The notes below the pieces were generated by a model, which had not been told where the DNA came from, made no database searches, and saw nothing but the letters and a program-made list of their open reading frames with translations. From positions 1 through 7,159 of the forward strand of contig JAQTVS010000139.1 in the NCBI GenBank assembly GCA_028706735.1: a stretch of 7,159 nt of DNA, given 5' to 3'. Position 1 is the first letter of the stretch, and every line of letters begins with the position of its first letter. Below, in pieces: positions 5,381 to 7,159 of the stretch. Source of the DNA: Thiomonas sp. GTDB lineage: Bacteria; Pseudomonadota; Gammaproteobacteria; Burkholderiales; Burkholderiaceae_C. The position numbers were made by a program, and so were the translations under genes.

Positions 5381-7159
5381 ATGCTGCGACTGAACACTCG
5401 ACGCCTGGCCCTGGCAATCGCCTTGGGCGCAACTGCTGGGCAAGCCTACGCATTCGGCCTGGGGGGAATCAAGGTGCAATCGGCCTTGGGCCAGCCGCTG
5501 AGAGCGGAGATCGATATCACCCAGCTGAGCGCCGATGAGGCCTCCTCACTGAAAGTGGGCGTTGCACCGCCGGACGCGTTCCAGGCCGCCAAGCTCCAAT
5601 ACAGCAGCGCCCTGTCCGGCATCCGCATCAAGCTAGAGCGCAATCCCGATGGCCGCGCCTATCTGCGCGTCACGTCGAGCAGCCCGATCAACGAGCCCTT
5701 CCTGGACTTGTTGATCCGTGCGCAGTGGTCCAGCGGACAGATCAGCCGGGACTACACCCTGCTGCTTGACCCGCCCAATTTCCAGCCTGCGCCCAGCGTG
5801 GCGCAGGTTCCGGTGCAAGCCCCTCCTTCGGTGCAAACCCCGGCGCAAACCCCTTCGTCAGCGCCCCCAGTGGCTGCTGCGCCTGCCATGCCGGCCGCTC
5901 CCGCCCTGCAAACGCCGGTGACATCGGCTGCAAAGCCCAAGCCGATGGGCAAGACGGCTGCCGCAGAAGGCCAGTATGTGGTCAAGCGGGGCGACACTCT
6001 GGGCAAGATCGCCGCCGCATCGGGAGTCGAGACGGTTTCGCTCGACCAGATGCTGACCGCGATTTACCGCGCCAATCAGTCGGCGTTCATCGACGGAAAC
6101 ATCAATCTGTTGAAGGCCGGCGCGGTGTTGCAAATGCCAAGCGCCGAGCAGGCTCAAGGCATTCCCCAGCAGGAAGCGCGGCGTTTCGTGGTCACCCAGA
6201 GCGAGAATTTCAACGCCTATCGCCAACGTCTTGCCGCGATGAGCGGGCAGGCCAAGCCGCAGGCGCAGCAATCGCAGCGTGAGGCCACAGGCAAGGTGCA
6301 GGCGCAGGTGCAGGAGCCGGTTTCGACCGGGGCGCAGGCAGAAAGCAAGCTCAAGCTCAGCAAGGCCGAGGTTGGCGCCCAGGGCGCCGCAAACAAGGCG
6401 CAGCACATCGCTGACCAGAAGCAAGCGGCGCTGGACGAACAAAAAATCAAGCAGCTACAAAAAAATGTTGACGAGCTGAGCGCCCTGTCCAAGCAGGCGC
6501 AGACCGTTGCAGCGGTCAAGCCACAGACTGCCGCGCCAACTGTCGCAGCGGTTGCAAGCAAGGCGGCGGCAGTCACCGTTCCGGTGGCGAGTCCCGTTCC
6601 GGCCTCTGCGGCCAAGCCTGCCGTGGCGCCGAGCGCTCCTGCGGCTGTCGCTGCGGCATCTGCAGCAGCGGCGTCTGAGCCGCATGCGTCCTCGGTTGCG
6701 GCCTCGGTTGCGTCCTCTGCTCCGGCCGCCGCCCCCGTGGTCAAGCCCGCCGCGCCCAAAGTGAGCAAACCAGCTCCCGTGGAGCAGGAAAGCTTCTTCA
6801 GCAGCCTGTTGTCCAACCCCTTGTTGTTGCCTGCCGGCGGTGGTTTGGTGGTCCTGCTGCTTCTGCTGGCCTGGCTGGCGCAGCGGAAAAAGGCATCCAA
6901 GTCGCAGCGCGATGTCTCGGTGTTTGACAGCCGCATGAGCGTGGCCGACAGCTTCTTTGGCGGCACGGGCGGTGAGCGCGTGGATACGCGCAACGGCAAT
7001 ATGAGCTCCACTTTCTCTTCCAGCCAGCTCGACACGAACGATGTGGATCCGGTTGCCGAAGCGGATGTGTATCTCGCCTACGGGCGCGATCTGCAAGCCG
7101 AGGAAATTCTGAAAGAGGCGGTCAAGGCCAACCCGGACCGTCTGGCCGCACGCCTCAAG
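5381..7159 (+). CDS. fimV: FimV-type LysM polarity/pilus protein (3' partial)
   Basis: The frame is open from ATG 5381 to the window edge (593 residues, no stop), so the C-terminus is missing. GGGGGG (5367-5372) eight bases upstream is a plausible ribosome binding site. Residues 1-24 form a signal peptide (LALAIALGATAGQAYA, cleavage after AYA). Residues 25-131 are the FimV N-terminal domain (FGLGGIKVQSALGQPLRAEI through DYTLLLDPP). A Pro/Ala linker leads to a LysM peptidoglycan-binding domain at about 197-253 (YVVKRGDTLGKIA...GAVLQMP). Residues about 322-371 look coiled-coil; about 375-468 is an Ala/Pro/Val/Ser linker; about 484-500 is a single membrane segment. After it the cytoplasmic part begins with DPVAEADVYLAYGRDLQAEE (556-575), the start of the FimV TPR region. 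In Pseudomonas, FimV acts at the cell pole in twitching motility, type IV pilus assembly and cAMP signalling; the same role here is inferred. Position after asd is common in Betaproteobacteria as I recall. Confidence 0.93.
   Translation, partial: MLRLNTRRLALAIALGATAGQAYAFGLGGIKVQSALGQPLRAEIDITQLSADEASSLKVGVAPPDAFQAAKLQYSSALSGIRIKLERNPDGRAYLRVTSSSPINEPFLDLLIRAQWSSGQISRDYTLLLDPPNFQPAPSVAQVPVQAPPSVQTPAQTPSSAPPVAAAPAMPAAPALQTPVTSAAKPKPMGKTAAAEGQYVVKRGDTLGKIAAASGVETVSLDQMLTAIYRANQSAFIDGNINLLKAGAVLQMPSAEQAQGIPQQEARRFVVTQSENFNAYRQRLAAMSGQAKPQAQQSQREATGKVQAQVQEPVSTGAQAESKLKLSKAEVGAQGAANKAQHIADQKQAALDEQKIKQLQKNVDELSALSKQAQTVAAVKPQTAAPTVAAVASKAAAVTVPVASPVPASAAKPAVAPSAPAAVAAASAAAASEPHASSVAASVASSAPAAAPVVKPAAPKVSKPAPVEQESFFSSLLSNPLLLPAGGGLVVLLLLLAWLAQRKKASKSQRDVSVFDSRMSVADSFFGGTGGERVDTRNGNMSSTFSSSQLDTNDVDPVAEADVYLAYGRDLQAEEILKEAVKANPDRLAARLK
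6692..6715 (+). repeat. 12-bp tandem repeat in the fimV linker
   Basis: TCGGTTGCGGCC (6692-6703) is followed directly by TCGGTTGCGTCC (6704-6715), differing by one base, and a further GCGTCC lies just before at 6686-6691. The repeat is in frame and codes for SVAA then SVAS (residues 438-445) in the low-complexity Ala-rich linker of FimV. Its multiple-of-three unit means copy-number change would alter linker length without a frameshift. Confidence 0.6.

Noticed and set aside
6217..7035. 272-codon - strand open frame rich in Ala, Thr and Gly opposite fimV
   Set aside because: Its composition simply mirrors the low-complexity linker of FimV, whose sense frame is continuous and has recognisable domains.

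Overview
The window is a high-GC stretch with every gene on the + strand. Its layout (leuC, a tiny lipoprotein gene, leuD, leuB, asd, fimV) is the one I associate with Betaproteobacteria, probably Burkholderiales. The closest genus cannot be fixed from sequence alone. Third codon positions are strongly GC-biased, which opens several long antisense shadow ORFs that are not genes.

Region by region. Positions 1-522 hold the C-terminal 173 residues of a class I SAM-dependent methyltransferase cut by the window edge. Positions 523-593 are a short leader with a possible -10 box and a small hairpin just before the leuC ribosome binding site. Positions 594-3938 hold leuC, an entericidin-type lipoprotein gene (45 aa), leuD and leuB, with gaps of 14-33 nt that suggest one transcript. 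Positions 3974-5113 hold asd, 35 nt after leuB. Positions 5114-5380 are non-coding: a GC-rich multi-hairpin element directly after the asd stop, then smaller hairpins, then a good sigma70-like promoter. Positions 5381-7159 hold the N-terminal 593 residues of a FimV-type protein that runs off the window.

LeuC and LeuD are the two subunits of isopropylmalate isomerase, and LeuB is the next enzyme of leucine synthesis. Asd is the branch-point enzyme of the aspartate family (lysine/diaminopimelate, threonine, methionine). FimV is a separate cell-envelope/polarity and type IV pilus-related protein and probably has its own promoter. leuA is not in the window.

I found no mobile element, CRISPR array, tRNA or rRNA, and no convincing undescribed system. 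The points most worth a second look are the entericidin-like lipoprotein gene between the two isomerase subunit genes, the hairpin in the leuC leader, and the structured asd-fimV spacer with an inverted repeat over the fimV promoter.
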